Assembly: GCF_028765165.1 (NCBI RefSeq)
Contig: NZ_JARADB010000001.1
Span: forward strand, 620,001-684,000
DNA: 64,000 nt
Direction: 5' to 3'
Origin: Paenibacillus sp. MAHUQ-63
GTDB lineage: Bacteria; Bacillota; Bacilli; Paenibacillales; NBRC-103111
In this document: piece by piece, positions 34,249-43,730 of the stretch
How the letters are laid out: each line of letters begins with the position of its first letter
How positions within the stretch are numbered: the stretch's first letter is position 1
Program-made: the position numbers and the translations under genes
Notes under the pieces: model-generated
What the model saw: the letters and a program-made list of their open reading frames with translations, nothing else
The model's database searches: none
What the model was told of the DNA's origin: nothing

Positions 34249-36474
34249 CTACTCGTTATCGGCTAGAGCGGCCCGTTTGCCGCGCAGCCACTTCGGCGCC
34301 CACCAGTTCGCGTTCCCCAGCAGCTTCATCAGCGCCGGTACAAGCATAACGCGCACAATTGTCGCGTCGATCAGGACGGCAAGCCCCAGCCCAAGGCCGA
34401 GCGCCTTCATAATTTCAATGTCTGTGAAAATAAACGAACCGACGACGACCACCAGAATGAAGGCAGCGCTTGTAATCAGGGAGCCTGTTTTGGCGAGCCC
34501 TTCCGCCGTGCTTTGATCATTGTCGCCGCTGGCTTCATACTCCTCCATAATGCGGGAAATCAAGAAAACCTCATAATCCATAGAGATGCCGAAGACGACG
34601 CAGAAAATAATGACGGGCAATGTCGCGCTCACATATCCGATAGACGTAATATGAAGCAGATCCGCCATATATCCGTGCTGGAAAACCATCACCACACAGC
34701 CCAGACTGGCTCCGAGACTGAGCATATTCATCAGAACGGCCTTCAGCGGCAGCAGCACGGAGCGGAACGCAAGCAGCAGGACAATATAAGTAATGCCCAT
34801 GACAAAAGAGAGCACCCACGGGATTTCATTTTGAATGCGGTCTATGATGTCGAGCCTGTAAGCCGGACCGCCTGTTACCGTGGCCTCGAGACCTCCGGGA
34901 TCTAACCGGCGCAGCTCCCGCACAAGCCCGTCCGTAACCGGATCGTCGGGATCCTTCTCGGGAATAACGACCAGCAGCGCCGTATGCCCCTTGGCCAGCT
35001 TCCCGCCTTCGATCTTCTCTTTGATGCCGGGGGCCTTCAGCATAGCGGCTAGCTCAACATCCGTATGCGCCCCGAATGAAGTTAGATAACTTTGAATGTC
35101 TTGCACGCCGGATACGCCCTTCACTTGCTCACCGTATGCGCGAATTTGGCGTATCGCCGCTTCCTCCCATACCTCTTCATCCGTATGAAGCACGATTTGT
35201 ATGGGTCCCGTCATCCTGGGGTCATACGCCTTCTTGAGCAGATCCGAACCGTACCGCGATTCATAATGCGGAGGCAGCACCTCAGCGTTCGGCACACTCA
35301 GCTTCATTTGGCCGATAGGCAGCATCGCATAGATCAAGGCGCCGCCGACGAGGACGACAAGCACAACCGGGCGTTTCATCACCGCATAAGCGACTTTCCC
35401 CCAAAAGCGGGAATTCCCCTGCTTTCTGAAGCGTTTGGGCAGCACCTGCAGGGAGTTGATCCGCTCGCCAAGCAGCCCTAACAGCGACAGCAGCATCGTA
35501 TTGGCGACAACGACCGAGATCGATACGACAATGATGCCGCCCAGACATAGCGAACGGAAGAAGGTCAGATCGACGAACAGCATGCCGAGCAGGCCGATCA
35601 ACACCGCGATGCCGGAGAAGAAAATCGACTGCCCGGCGGTTTGGCACGTCATCGCCACAGCTTCGGCGACACCCGGCTGCACCTTCAGTTCTTCCCGGAA
35701 ACGGCTGACGAGGAACAGCGCGTAATCGATGCCGACGGCAAGCCCGAGCATCGTAACCATATTCGGCAGAAAATTCGACAAGGACTGATGCTGTGCAATG
35801 AAATAGGTGATGCCCAAGGTCAACGTGACGCTCATCAGTCCTACGATCATCGGCAGTACCGCGGCGACCAAGGTGCCGAAGACGATAAGCAGCACGATCA
35901 GCGCAATCGGCAATCCGATCGCTTCCGATTTGGCAATGTCATGCTTGCTCGCCACCTGCATATCGTGTAAGATGGCGGGTCCCCCCGTCACATAAACCTT
36001 CATCCCCGGCGGTGCCTGCACGAGACTTTGCAGCTCCGGAAATTTCTCCAGGGCGGGGTCCGTATCCAGATCGAGCGCTATCGTAACGGCTTGCACGTTC
36101 GTCTGCCCTTCACTGCGCGGCGCAGTCATGAAATTGACGCTTGTCACATACGGAAGCTGCTTCAGTTCAGTCAAGGAGTCCATGATGGCCGACATCTGAG
36201 CCGGACCGGTCAGATCGAGACCCTCATCCCCCGTGTAGACAAGGTTCAGTGTCGTAAGCGGCACGCCGAGCTCATCCCGGAGCTGGAGCAAGCCGCGGTC
36301 GGATTCGCTGCCCTTCGGAGTGAACCCGTTATCTTTGAGGATGCCGGGCGTTTTCTGAGCAAATAGGGCAAAGCTGAGGAGCAGCAGCACGCCGATCGTC
36401 ACGACAAGCCACCGGTACCTGTGCATGGCATACCCCCATCTCCAGAATTTACCTTTCACCGCTGATTCTTTCAC
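34249..36474 (-). CDS. MMPL/RND-family membrane transporter (YdfJ-like)
   Basis: This exporter of about 741 aa has two repeats, each with one membrane helix, a large extracytoplasmic domain and five more helices. Key segments are LGLAVGIDYALFLVSRFREE in repeat one and GISMDYEVFLISRIMEEYE in repeat two, with the Asp/Tyr proton-relay pattern of MMPL proteins. The start chosen is GTG at 36474, after AGGAGGA. An apparent upstream extension would run through the terminator of the preceding gene. Substrates of this group include lipids and lipophilic drugs; none is indicated here. Confidence 0.9.
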   Translation of the reverse strand: MKESAVKGKFWRWGYAMHRYRWLVVTIGVLLLLSFALFAQKTPGILKDNGFTPKGSESDRGLLQLRDELGVPLTTLNLVYTGDEGLDLTGPAQMSAIMDSLTELKQLPYVTSVNFMTAPRSEGQTNVQAVTIALDLDTDPALEKFPELQSLVQAPPGMKVYVTGGPAILHDMQVASKHDIAKSEAIGLPIALIVLLIVFGTLVAAVLPMIVGLMSVTLTLGITYFIAQHQSLSNFLPNMVTMLGLAVGIDYALFLVSRFREELKVQPGVAEAVAMTCQTAGQSIFFSGIAVLIGLLGMLFVDLTFFRSLCLGGIIVVSISVVVANTMLLSLLGLLGERINSLQVLPKRFRKQGNSRFWGKVAYAVMKRPVVLVVLVGGALIYAMLPIGQMKLSVPNAEVLPPHYESRYGSDLLKKAYDPRMTGPIQIVLHTDEEVWEEAAIRQIRAYGEQVKGVSGVQDIQSYLTSFGAHTDVELAAMLKAPGIKEKIEGGKLAKGHTALLVVIPEKDPDDPVTDGLVRELRRLDPGGLEATVTGGPAYRLDIIDRIQNEIPWVLSFVMGITYIVLLLAFRSVLLPLKAVLMNMLSLGASLGCVVMVFQHGYMADLLHITSIGYVSATLPVIIFCVVFGISMDYEVFLISRIMEEYEASGDNDQSTAEGLAKTGSLITSAAFILVVVVGSFIFTDIEIMKALGLGLGLAVLIDATIVRVMLVPALMKLLGNANWWAPKWLRGKRAALADNE

Positions 36475-36495
36475 CGAAACATCCTCCTGATCTGC

Positions 36496-36522
36496 AAAAA
36501 GAACCTGGGGTCCCAGGTTCTT
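36496..36522 (-). terminator. Terminator of the HD-GYP gene
   Basis: AAGAACCTGG (36499-36508) pairs with CCAGGTTCTT (36513-36522) around a 4-base loop. On the minus strand the stem runs into T residues. It lies between the HD-GYP stop and the transporter's ribosome binding site. Confidence 0.8.
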
Positions 36523-36546
36523 CAAAGTTGTTATCTATATTTTATC

Positions 36547-37683
36547 TCAAAGTAACGTTGGCATACCCGATTCGGTATCAATCCGGTCCTCTACTTTGAT
36601 TTCGCCGATTTCGGTGATGAGAACAGACAGCTTCGTGGATAAATCGATCTCGAAAGGCTCTTTCAATTCTTGACCGGACTCATCCGCCAAAATGCGCACG
36701 ACGGGCCTCTGCGGAACGTTCATATTCAGCTTGGAAACGATGCCGTATTCGCCCGTATTCAATTTAACGGTAATCCCGAGCGGATAAATGGCAATTTTGT
36801 CACGGAATAAGGCGATTTGACTTTGATCGTACATCGTTCCCGAACCGGCGAACAGCTGCTCCATGGCTTCGTGCGGCAGCAATGGCCTGCGGTATACCCG
36901 CGTCGTCGTCATCGCATCGTACGAATCGACAAGTCCGATCCATCTGGCGAACTCATTGATGTCTCCGCCGGACAAGCCGCGGGGATAGCCGCTTCCGTTC
37001 ATCCGTTCATGGTGCTGGAACGCACAGTGAGCGGACAGCAGCGGAATGTTCGGTTCTTCTTTCAAAATTTGGAAGCCATAGTTCGTATGGTTCTTCATCT
37101 CCGCGAATTCCTGCGGGGTCAGCTGTGACGGCTTGCGCAAAATGCCCAGCGGGATCTTCGTCTTCCCAATATCGTGCAGGAGCGCGCCAAGTCCCAATGT
37201 CTCCAGGTTTTCACGGCTGTATCCGAAGCTGATGCCCAGCATAATGGCGTAAATACTGACATTGACCGAGTGCTGGAACAAATAGTTGTCTTTGATATTC
37301 ATATTATTGAGCATGACCATCGCACCTTCGTGAGCGCTCAGATCGTCAATAATCATATTCATCACATCGCGGAAGTTGCGTCCGATATCGTAGTAGCTGA
37401 CGGAACCGCGCTTATTGGAATCCTCCATCACCTTCTTGAAGGTGTGCCTGATTTCGTGTACGGCCCGGCTTCGCGTTTCGTCTTGAATAATATCGACCTG
37501 AACAACGTCATCGGTCCTGGGATCGGCTATATAGATATAGTCGATGCCGTAGGAAAATAACCGATCAATGAGTCTTTGAGTCAGTTCAACGTTAACAGCT
37601 AGCAAAACCATGCCATCTTCGTTGTAAATATTCTTGGCCAGCCTCATACCAGGTTGGCACTTGTTGATCGGCATTAACAGCAT
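36547..37683 (-). CDS. HD-GYP domain protein 1 (putative c-di-GMP phosphodiesterase)
   Basis: HD-GYP proteins hydrolyse cyclic di-GMP. The catalytic motifs are LFQHSVNVS, LLHDIGKTKIP and FQHHERMNGSGYP, all present, so activity is likely. An N-terminal domain of about 120 residues begins MPINKCQPGMRLAKNIYNED, the usual start of stand-alone Paenibacillus/Bacillus members, and a C-terminal beta-rich segment follows the HD-GYP core. There is no receiver or membrane domain, so it is a soluble enzyme. A second copy lies at 42.7-43.7 kb. Confidence 0.9.
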   Translation of the reverse strand: MLLMPINKCQPGMRLAKNIYNEDGMVLLAVNVELTQRLIDRLFSYGIDYIYIADPRTDDVVQVDIIQDETRSRAVHEIRHTFKKVMEDSNKRGSVSYYDIGRNFRDVMNMIIDDLSAHEGAMVMLNNMNIKDNYLFQHSVNVSIYAIMLGISFGYSRENLETLGLGALLHDIGKTKIPLGILRKPSQLTPQEFAEMKNHTNYGFQILKEEPNIPLLSAHCAFQHHERMNGSGYPRGLSGGDINEFARWIGLVDSYDAMTTTRVYRRPLLPHEAMEQLFAGSGTMYDQSQIALFRDKIAIYPLGITVKLNTGEYGIVSKLNMNVPQRPVVRILADESGQELKEPFEIDLSTKLSVLITEIGEIKVEDRIDTESGMPTLL

Positions 37684-37752
37684 GTCAGGACCCCCGTGTA
37701 GCTGAACGTTATTATCTATCTAAATGTAATAGATTTCATCTAAAAGTTCAAT

Positions 37753-37780
37753 AAAAAAAACCGCATCATTCGACGCGGTT
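37753..37780 (-). terminator. Terminator of uppP
   Basis: AACCGC and GCGGTT form a short stem with a 10-base loop, followed on the minus strand by eight T residues. It lies about 20 bp beyond the uppP stop. Confidence 0.8.
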
Positions 37781-37800
37781 CGCAACATAAAATTTCATCC

Positions 37801-38613
37801 TTATTTGAAGAACATGTATAGAGCGAATACGATAGCTACTGCAAAACGATAGTAGGCAAAGTAAGTCAATTTCATATTTTGAACGAATTTAATGAAGGAA
37901 ACGACGGCTAGCAGCGCCACGATGAACGCTACGATGAAGCCGACGGCGAAGAATGCCAGATGCTCGGAAGTAATGGCCTCATAGTTCTTCAAGAAGTAGA
38001 CGGCGGAAGCCCCGATCATAATCGGAATCGCCATGATGAACGTGAAATCGGCGGAAGCGGCACGGCTGACGCCGGAGAGCATTCCCCCTGCAATCGTCGA
38101 ACCGGAACGGGAGAAGCCCGGCCAGATGGACACCAGCTGCCATAACCCGATGTAGAAAGCCTGCTTGTACGTCAAATCGTCCAAAACCTCGACTTGCGGC
38201 TTCTCTTTCTTCTGCTCGGCGATGATGAGAAGAATACCGCCCAGTACGAGGCCGATCAGCACGGTAGTCGAGTTAAACAGCTTCTCATCGACAATATCGT
38301 TGAACAGCACGCCGATAATGCCGGCAGGCAGGATGCCGATCAGAATGTGAAGCAGGTTCAGTTTCTTGCCTGTACGGCTCTCACTTTGCCTCTTGGCGAG
38401 GCCGAATAACGACAAGATTCGTTTCCAATAAATAATGACGACAGCCAATATTGCGCCTAGTTGTATGACGAAATCGAACGTTTTCGTGACTTCGTCGTTC
38501 TGGGTGTTCAGCAAGCTTTGGGCCAAAATCATATGCCCGGTTGAAGATACCGGCAGAAATTCGGTCAAGCCCTCCACGATCCCAATGATGATCGCTTCAA
38601 AAATAGTATGCAT
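37801..38613 (-). CDS. uppP: Undecaprenyl-diphosphatase (BacA/UppP)
   Basis: UppP recycles the undecaprenyl lipid carrier for cell wall synthesis and gives bacitracin resistance. The 270-aa integral membrane protein carries both active-site motifs, GLTEFLPVSSTGHMIL near the N-terminus and IWPGFSRSGSTIAGGML in the middle, and about eight hydrophobic helices. An AGGAGGC site precedes the ATG. The gene stands alone between its own terminator and the 5'-nucleotidase gene. Confidence 0.96.
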   Translation of the reverse strand: MHTIFEAIIIGIVEGLTEFLPVSSTGHMILAQSLLNTQNDEVTKTFDFVIQLGAILAVVIIYWKRILSLFGLAKRQSESRTGKKLNLLHILIGILPAGIIGVLFNDIVDEKLFNSTTVLIGLVLGGILLIIAEQKKEKPQVEVLDDLTYKQAFYIGLWQLVSIWPGFSRSGSTIAGGMLSGVSRAASADFTFIMAIPIMIGASAVYFLKNYEAITSEHLAFFAVGFIVAFIVALLAVVSFIKFVQNMKLTYFAYYRFAVAIVFALYMFFK

Positions 38614-38719
38614 GATTGCCTCCTAGTCCTAATAGTTTGTTTGTCGGACTCTACTCCAATTATTTATTCTACTTCCAAGGGGATGAATCTGACAACTTTC
38701 ATTGACGAAATAGAGAGGC

Positions 38720-40180
38720 TTATGCCCTCGCCGCCTGCGGAGATTGATCGATGAACCGGACGGCATGGCACTCCGCGATCGCTTCCTGATCGCGAAGCTC
38801 GCGCGCGAGCACGTCGCGAATGAACTCCGGAAGCATGTAGACGATCTCTTTCCCTTGACTCAAGGACAAGTAGCCCGATCCGAACGTAAACATATCAATC
38901 GTGCCTACGACATAGTCCCGTGCACGGTCCAGCGGTTCCCCGCCGATCTGCACGGCGACGACGCGCTCATAAGGTGCCCGGGAGCTGTCGATCTCGACGG
39001 TCATCCCGTCGACGCTCAGCACGCCCAGCACCTCACCCCGGAAGCCGAGTCCCCGGATCGGCTTCTCCATGAATTCGCGCTGCAGCGACTCTTCGAGCGC
39101 CTGCAGCAAATCGCTGCCCCTGAGCAGCAGGCGGCAGGGGTTGATCGGCCCCGGGCAGATTTCCAGCAATCTGCCGCGGGTCAGGCGGCCCTCCTTCAGT
39201 CCCTGAAGGAGCTGGCCGCTGTTGACCAGCCCGATATCGGCGCTGGTCCAGCGGCGAATCCCGGCGGCAAGCAAGTTGCCGAGCGGGGATTCGCCGTACC
39301 AGTCCAGGCGCAGCGGCTCCCGCAGCTGCGCCACTTCCTCATCCAGCGCTGCGGCGCCTGCGATGCGAAAGCGTTCCAGCAGCGCCGAGACGCTGCTGTC
39401 TTCTTCGGCGTCCTCCGTCATCGGGACGACGCGGCTCCGGAACTCGGCGATCCGGCGCTGCGCCCGGTCGTAGCCGAGTTCGATGTGGCCGGCGTATTGG
39501 CCGAACTTGCCGGCCGCCGCCAGATAGGTGCCGCCGATCAGCAGCGGCTCCTCCAGCACGTGATGCGTATGTCCGCCCAGGATGACATCGATGCCTTCGA
39601 TCTCCTCCGCCAGCCGCTGGTCCATCCGCAGTCCCAGATGAGATAAGACCACGATCAGATCTGTCTGCGGCCGCAAGAGCGCTGTATGGGCGCGCACCGC
39701 CTCGATCGGATCCGTCACTTGCCAGCCCAGCAGCTCATAATAAATCGGGTAAGCCGCCGTAACGCCGATTAAGCCGATTCGTAAGCCCGATTTCTCGAGC
39801 GTCACAGAGGGTACGAGCCAGTCCGGCGTCTCCTTCGTTGCCAATTCCCTAATATTGCTGCCGAGAATGGGAAACTTGGCATAGGTCTGCACGGCTTCCC
39901 GCAGTAAGTCGGGTGTGAACGTCAGTCCTTCGTTATTGCCGACGACCATCGCATCGTAGCCGGTTGCGTTCATGATCTCCAGGTTGGCAATCGCATTCGT
40001 GCCTTCCGTTTCCGGACTCATCCGGTCCATATGATCGCCGATGTCCAGCGTCAGCACTTGATCCGCCGGGTAACCGTCCCTGACACGGTTGAAATATGCG
40101 CTGATTTTGGGCATCATTTCGAAATGGCTGTGTAAATCGTTCGTATGTAATATAACAAGTCGTTGCAAGGGCTCAGACAC
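38720..40180 (-). CDS. Metallophosphatase/5'-nucleotidase (YunD-like)
   Basis: This two-domain enzyme hydrolyses nucleotides or related phosphoesters. The N-terminal calcineurin-like domain shows LHTNDLHSHFE, LDIGDHMDR, VVGNNEGL, VLSHLG and ILGGHTHHV, the full metal-ligand series. The C-terminal 5'-nucleotidase domain (about 270-480) follows. No signal peptide is present, so it is cytoplasmic, like Bacillus YunD and unlike secreted UshA. The start chosen is GTG at 40180 after AGAGAGGTG; an upstream ATG has no site. Length about 486 aa. Confidence 0.9.
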   Translation of the reverse strand: MSEPLQRLVILHTNDLHSHFEMMPKISAYFNRVRDGYPADQVLTLDIGDHMDRMSPETEGTNAIANLEIMNATGYDAMVVGNNEGLTFTPDLLREAVQTYAKFPILGSNIRELATKETPDWLVPSVTLEKSGLRIGLIGVTAAYPIYYELLGWQVTDPIEAVRAHTALLRPQTDLIVVLSHLGLRMDQRLAEEIEGIDVILGGHTHHVLEEPLLIGGTYLAAAGKFGQYAGHIELGYDRAQRRIAEFRSRVVPMTEDAEEDSSVSALLERFRIAGAAALDEEVAQLREPLRLDWYGESPLGNLLAAGIRRWTSADIGLVNSGQLLQGLKEGRLTRGRLLEICPGPINPCRLLLRGSDLLQALEESLQREFMEKPIRGLGFRGEVLGVLSVDGMTVEIDSSRAPYERVVAVQIGGEPLDRARDYVVGTIDMFTFGSGYLSLSQGKEIVYMLPEFIRDVLARELRDQEAIAECHAVRFIDQSPQAARA

Positions 40181-40247
40181 GCCTCTCACCTCTCTTTCGC
40201 AGACAGCATGTCTAATCATTCGCCATATACGTATGTTCTTATTGCGG

Positions 40248-40718
40248 TTACTTCTTCATTTTCAATTCATCGAGCGTCACTTTGTTCTTAAAGCCGAAGG
40301 TCGCTTCCTCGCCTAACGCCGCATCATGCAAAAACCAGATATGTACGACACTCTTCACATTGAGGCATTCGCTGCTGCCGTCTGGAACGTAAAGGCGGAT
40401 CGGATATCCCTTCTTCAGCGGTTCCCCGTCTTGGGCATACAGAAAGAACGCCGTTCCCATTTGATGCCACGGCATTAACGCTTGAAATTCATCAACCGCC
40501 TCGACTTTGACGTGCGTAGGATCGCCCTGCTCCGTCCCGCCTCTGCTGCTTCTCCAGCTCTCGTACCACGACTGTAAATCAAAGCCTTCACCCCGCACGT
40601 TCGGCACGCGGTCCTCAACGGCCAGCGTCCCGTTTGCCAGATGAACCATGTCCAATACCGTAAGCGATTCTTCTGTTATATATGGATCTGACACGTGTAT
40701 GCGCAACTCTGCTCCCAT
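40248..40718 (-). CDS. Sulfite-oxidase-fold (molybdopterin-binding-like) protein
   Basis: The 156-aa protein resembles the small molybdopterin-dependent oxidoreductase fold. AFFLYAQDGEPLKKGYPIRL and YVPDGSSECLNVKSVVHIWF match the part of sulfite oxidase/YedY that follows the cofactor loop. The typical catalytic cysteine motif earlier in the fold was not found, so it may be non-catalytic. The ATG at 40718 follows AGAAAGG. It is divergent from a MoaD-MoaE gene, so a molybdenum cofactor link is suggested by both fold and location. Certainty is moderate. Confidence 0.6.
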   Translation of the reverse strand: MGAELRIHVSDPYITEESLTVLDMVHLANGTLAVEDRVPNVRGEGFDLQSWYESWRSSRGGTEQGDPTHVKVEAVDEFQALMPWHQMGTAFFLYAQDGEPLKKGYPIRLYVPDGSSECLNVKSVVHIWFLHDAALGEEATFGFKNKVTLDELKMKK

Positions 40719-40849
40719 CGTAACCTTTCTCCCTTCATCTCCCAAGCTCGGGCTTGCCAACGGCACGGCCCTACCCATTATACCATTTTCGCGCCAAAAT
40801 ATGATATGCTGTAAGGGATTCTACCATCAAAGTGTTTAGGAGCATAGCC

Positions 40850-41551
40850 GTGAACCTACATATCCAACTTTTCGCAGGACTCGTCGATCTGTTCGGGACT
40901 TCCGTCCTACATATATCACTGGAGCAAGAGACTGTTACGATCGAACAGCTCAAACAACGGATTGCGGACGACTATCCGCATGCAGCGCAGCAGCTCGTCT
41001 CCTGCTTCTTCGCCAAGAATCAGGCCTATGCCGGCGATGCCGATGCCGTAACCGAGCAGGACGAGCTGGCGCTCATCCCGCCTGTGTCGGGCGGACAGCC
41101 TGAGCTGTACGAGATTACACATGAAGAAATCGATGCCGGGCAAGTCGCCAAGAAAGTCAATCACCCGAATCATGGCGCCTCGCTGCTCTTCATTGGGACA
41201 ACGAGAGAGATGACTCATGGACAGCGCACCGTCCTCCTGGAATATGAAGCCTACATACCAATGGCGGTCAAAACGATGGCGGCGATCGGTCAGGAAATCG
41301 GCGAACGATGGCCTGGCACGCTTTGCGCGATTACTCATCGTCTAGGTAAGGTCGCTATCGCCGAGGCCAGCGTCGTGATCGCCGTTTCGTCTCCTCACCG
41401 GCCCGATTGCTACGAGGCCAGCCGGTATGCGATCGAAAGATTGAAACAAATTGTGCCTATTTGGAAGAAAGAAATTTGGGAAGACGGCTCGGAGTGGAAG
41501 GGCAGCCAGACCGGCCCTTGGAACCCGCTCCTTACACCGCAATCGGATTAA
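40850..41551 (+). CDS. MoaD-MoaE fusion: molybdopterin synthase small and large subunits
   Basis: Molybdopterin synthase adds two sulfurs to precursor Z. Residues about 1-80 are MoaD, a ubiquitin-like fold ending PPVSGG. The next ~150 residues are MoaE, with GASLLFIGTTREMTHGQ, HRLGKVAIAEASVVIAVSS and the catalytic lysine region IWKKEIWEDGSEW. The MoaD Gly-Gly must be free to be thiocarboxylated, so the chain probably needs cutting after that GG, as described for mycobacterial MoaX. The start is GTG at 40850 after TAGGAG. A MoeB-type activating enzyme follows 16 bp later. Confidence 0.92.
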   Translation: MNLHIQLFAGLVDLFGTSVLHISLEQETVTIEQLKQRIADDYPHAAQQLVSCFFAKNQAYAGDADAVTEQDELALIPPVSGGQPELYEITHEEIDAGQVAKKVNHPNHGASLLFIGTTREMTHGQRTVLLEYEAYIPMAVKTMAAIGQEIGERWPGTLCAITHRLGKVAIAEASVVIAVSSPHRPDCYEASRYAIERLKQIVPIWKKEIWEDGSEWKGSQTGPWNPLLTPQSD

Positions 41552-41567
41552 AATCGGATCGGAGATG

Positions 41568-42647
41568 ATGTTCGTGGATACACCTTTACATACAGGAACC
41601 GTTCAAGAAGTAGCGGAGGTGGACGCCCGTTATTCCAGACAAGTGCTCTTTTCCCCTATCGGGCTGGATGGCCAGCGCAAATTAAATGCCAGCCGTGTCG
41701 CCATCGTCGGCATGGGCGCGCTCGGTACCGTTCTCGCCAACCATATGGTTCGCGCCGGTGTCGGCTATGTGCGTTTGATCGACCGCGACTTCGTGGATGC
41801 CAGCAACTTGCAGCGGCAAATGCTGTACGACGAAGAAGATGCGGCGACGACGACGCCCAAAGCAATTGCTGCGGCCAGAAGACTGCAGCTTATCAATTCG
41901 CAGATCACCATCGAGCCGCACGTCACGGATTTGAATCCGACGAATGCCGAGGAGCTGCTGCGTAATGTGGATCTGATCCTGGACGGCACGGATAACTTCT
42001 CGGTCCGCTTCCTCGTTAACGATGTCAGCATCAAGTCGGGCATTCCGTGGATTTACGGCGGTGCCGTCGCTTCCAGAGGCGTGTCGCTGACGATCCTGCC
42101 GGGACAAACGCCTTGTCTGCGCTGCCTGTTCACCCAAGCTCCCGCTGCGGGAACAACGGAAACGTGCGATACCGCCGGCGTAATTGGCGGCATTATTCAC
42201 GTTGTCGCTTCGTTCCAAGCGACCGAAGCTTTGAAGCTGCTCGTAGGCGCTAACGAGCATTTGAATCTCCGCATGCAGCAATGGGACTTATGGTTCAACC
42301 AACAGTCCTCCATTAGCGTTGCCGGCGCTCGCAAGCCCGATTGTCCCGCCTGTGCGATGCAGCGGTATGAGTATTTGGACGCAGACGTGGATAGCGACAC
42401 GATCCAGTCGTTATGCGGCCGTAACTCCGTGCAAATTCACCCGGTCGTACCGATGGCGAAGCCTCTTGAATACTGGGAAGAGCGCTTGAAGCCGCTAGGG
42501 CCCGTCGAACGTAACCGGTTCCTCTTGAAATTCCAGGCTAATCCTGAATTGCAAATGATTATCTTCCCTGACGGGCGTGTGCTGATCCAAGGGACCGACG
42601 ATTTAATTCAGGCCAAAAGTCTTTACAGCCGCTATATCGGGATGTAA
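41568..42647 (+). CDS. moeB: MoeB/ThiF-type adenylyltransferase with C-terminal extension
   Basis: This E1-like enzyme adenylates the C-terminal glycine of a sulfur carrier such as MoaD or ThiS. The core has VAIVGMGALGTVLANHMV, DRDFVDASNLQRQ, DGTDNFSVRFLVND, CDTAGVIGGI and two zinc-binding CxxC pairs (CLRC, CPAC). About 85 further residues (DADVDSDTIQ onward) form an extra C-terminal domain with no recognised rhodanese cysteine. The start is uncertain among ATG 41565/41568 and GTG 41574, which all use the same GGAG. Its place after MoaD-MoaE supports MoeB, though it could also serve ThiS. Confidence 0.88.
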   Translation: MFVDTPLHTGTVQEVAEVDARYSRQVLFSPIGLDGQRKLNASRVAIVGMGALGTVLANHMVRAGVGYVRLIDRDFVDASNLQRQMLYDEEDAATTTPKAIAAARRLQLINSQITIEPHVTDLNPTNAEELLRNVDLILDGTDNFSVRFLVNDVSIKSGIPWIYGGAVASRGVSLTILPGQTPCLRCLFTQAPAAGTTETCDTAGVIGGIIHVVASFQATEALKLLVGANEHLNLRMQQWDLWFNQQSSISVAGARKPDCPACAMQRYEYLDADVDSDTIQSLCGRNSVQIHPVVPMAKPLEYWEERLKPLGPVERNRFLLKFQANPELQMIIFPDGRVLIQGTDDLIQAKSLYSRYIGM

Positions 42648-42695
42648 TATTATTACAATATACCTACACGATCATAGGACTGGGAGAGGAACTCA

Positions 42696-43730
42696 ATGCG
42701 TATACACGTGCTTCAACTAATTGTTGGTGATAAACTGTTGTCCGATTCCTACAATCACGTAGGTCTGCATCTTTTATCTGCAGGAACCATAGTGGATGCG
42801 AGCGATATTAGAATGCTTAACCGCCACAATATCGAATATGTAGATATTGCCCCCAGACTTACGGAAGAACCGGTGCAGGTCCCGGCAGCCAGACAAGCAC
42901 AGTTAAACTCGTTTCATGATGCGATCGAAGGAATTAAGGAGATTTTTCGCTCCGCCGAACAGGGGAGCTCCCTTTCCAATGAATTTATAGAATCCGCTTT
43001 CAATCCGCTCGTCGAGAGCTTCGAAGAAGAGAAAGACGTGGTTTCTCTGCTGCTTTCGCTGAACAGCCAAGACGATTATACGTTCCAACATAGTGTACAA
43101 GTAGGCATGCTTTCCTTCTACATAGCCAAGTGGATGAACAAGAGCTGTCAAGAAGCGCTCTATATCGGCAAGACCGGTTATTTGCACGATATTGGCAAAT
43201 GCCGAATTTCTCGCGACATCCTTGACAAACCCGGCAAGCTGACCAATGACGAGTACAGTGAAATACAGAAACATACGATCTACGGGTACGATATTATTAG
43301 AAAGACGCTTCAGGACGACACGCTTGCGACCGTAGCTCTCCAGCACCATGAGCGTATGGACGGCAATGGCTATCCCTTGCGCAAAAAAAGTACGGAAATT
43401 CATTCGTACTCGCGTATTGTATCCGTTGCCGACGTATATAGCGCGATGATTTCCAACCGCGTCTATCAAGAAAAGCGCGATCTTCTGTTCGTGCTGAAAG
43501 AGCTCCATCGCATGAGCTTTGGTCAGCTGGATCCGAAAATCACGCAAGTGTTCATCCGCCATATGATTCCTAACTTTATCGGCAAAAAAGTATCCCTGAG
43601 CGATGGACGAGCCGGAACGATCGTAATGACTAACCCTTCCGACTTCTTCCGTCCGCTCATTAATATCAATCATGAATTCGTGGATCTCTCTCAGCTTAGC
43701 GGCGTCGAGATTACAAGCATCGCAGTCTAG
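42696..43730 (+). CDS. HD-GYP domain protein 2 (putative c-di-GMP phosphodiesterase)
   Basis: The 344-aa soluble protein has an N-terminal domain of about 110 residues and an HD-GYP core. FQHSVQVGML, YLHDIGKCRIS and LQHHERMDGNGYP hold all catalytic positions. It is distantly related to the copy at 36.5 kb. A GGGAGAGGA site precedes the ATG. Its stop codon shares a CTAG with the stop of the convergent DUF350 gene, leaving no room for a terminator between them. Confidence 0.9.
   Translation: MRIHVLQLIVGDKLLSDSYNHVGLHLLSAGTIVDASDIRMLNRHNIEYVDIAPRLTEEPVQVPAARQAQLNSFHDAIEGIKEIFRSAEQGSSLSNEFIESAFNPLVESFEEEKDVVSLLLSLNSQDDYTFQHSVQVGMLSFYIAKWMNKSCQEALYIGKTGYLHDIGKCRISRDILDKPGKLTNDEYSEIQKHTIYGYDIIRKTLQDDTLATVALQHHERMDGNGYPLRKKSTEIHSYSRIVSVADVYSAMISNRVYQEKRDLLFVLKELHRMSFGQLDPKITQVFIRHMIPNFIGKKVSLSDGRAGTIVMTNPSDFFRPLININHEFVDLSQLSGVEITSIAV

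Noticed and set aside
36475..36525. Longer N-terminus for the MMPL transporter
   Set aside because: The extension would be translated from the terminator hairpin of the HD-GYP gene; GTG at 36474 has a good AGGAGGA site.
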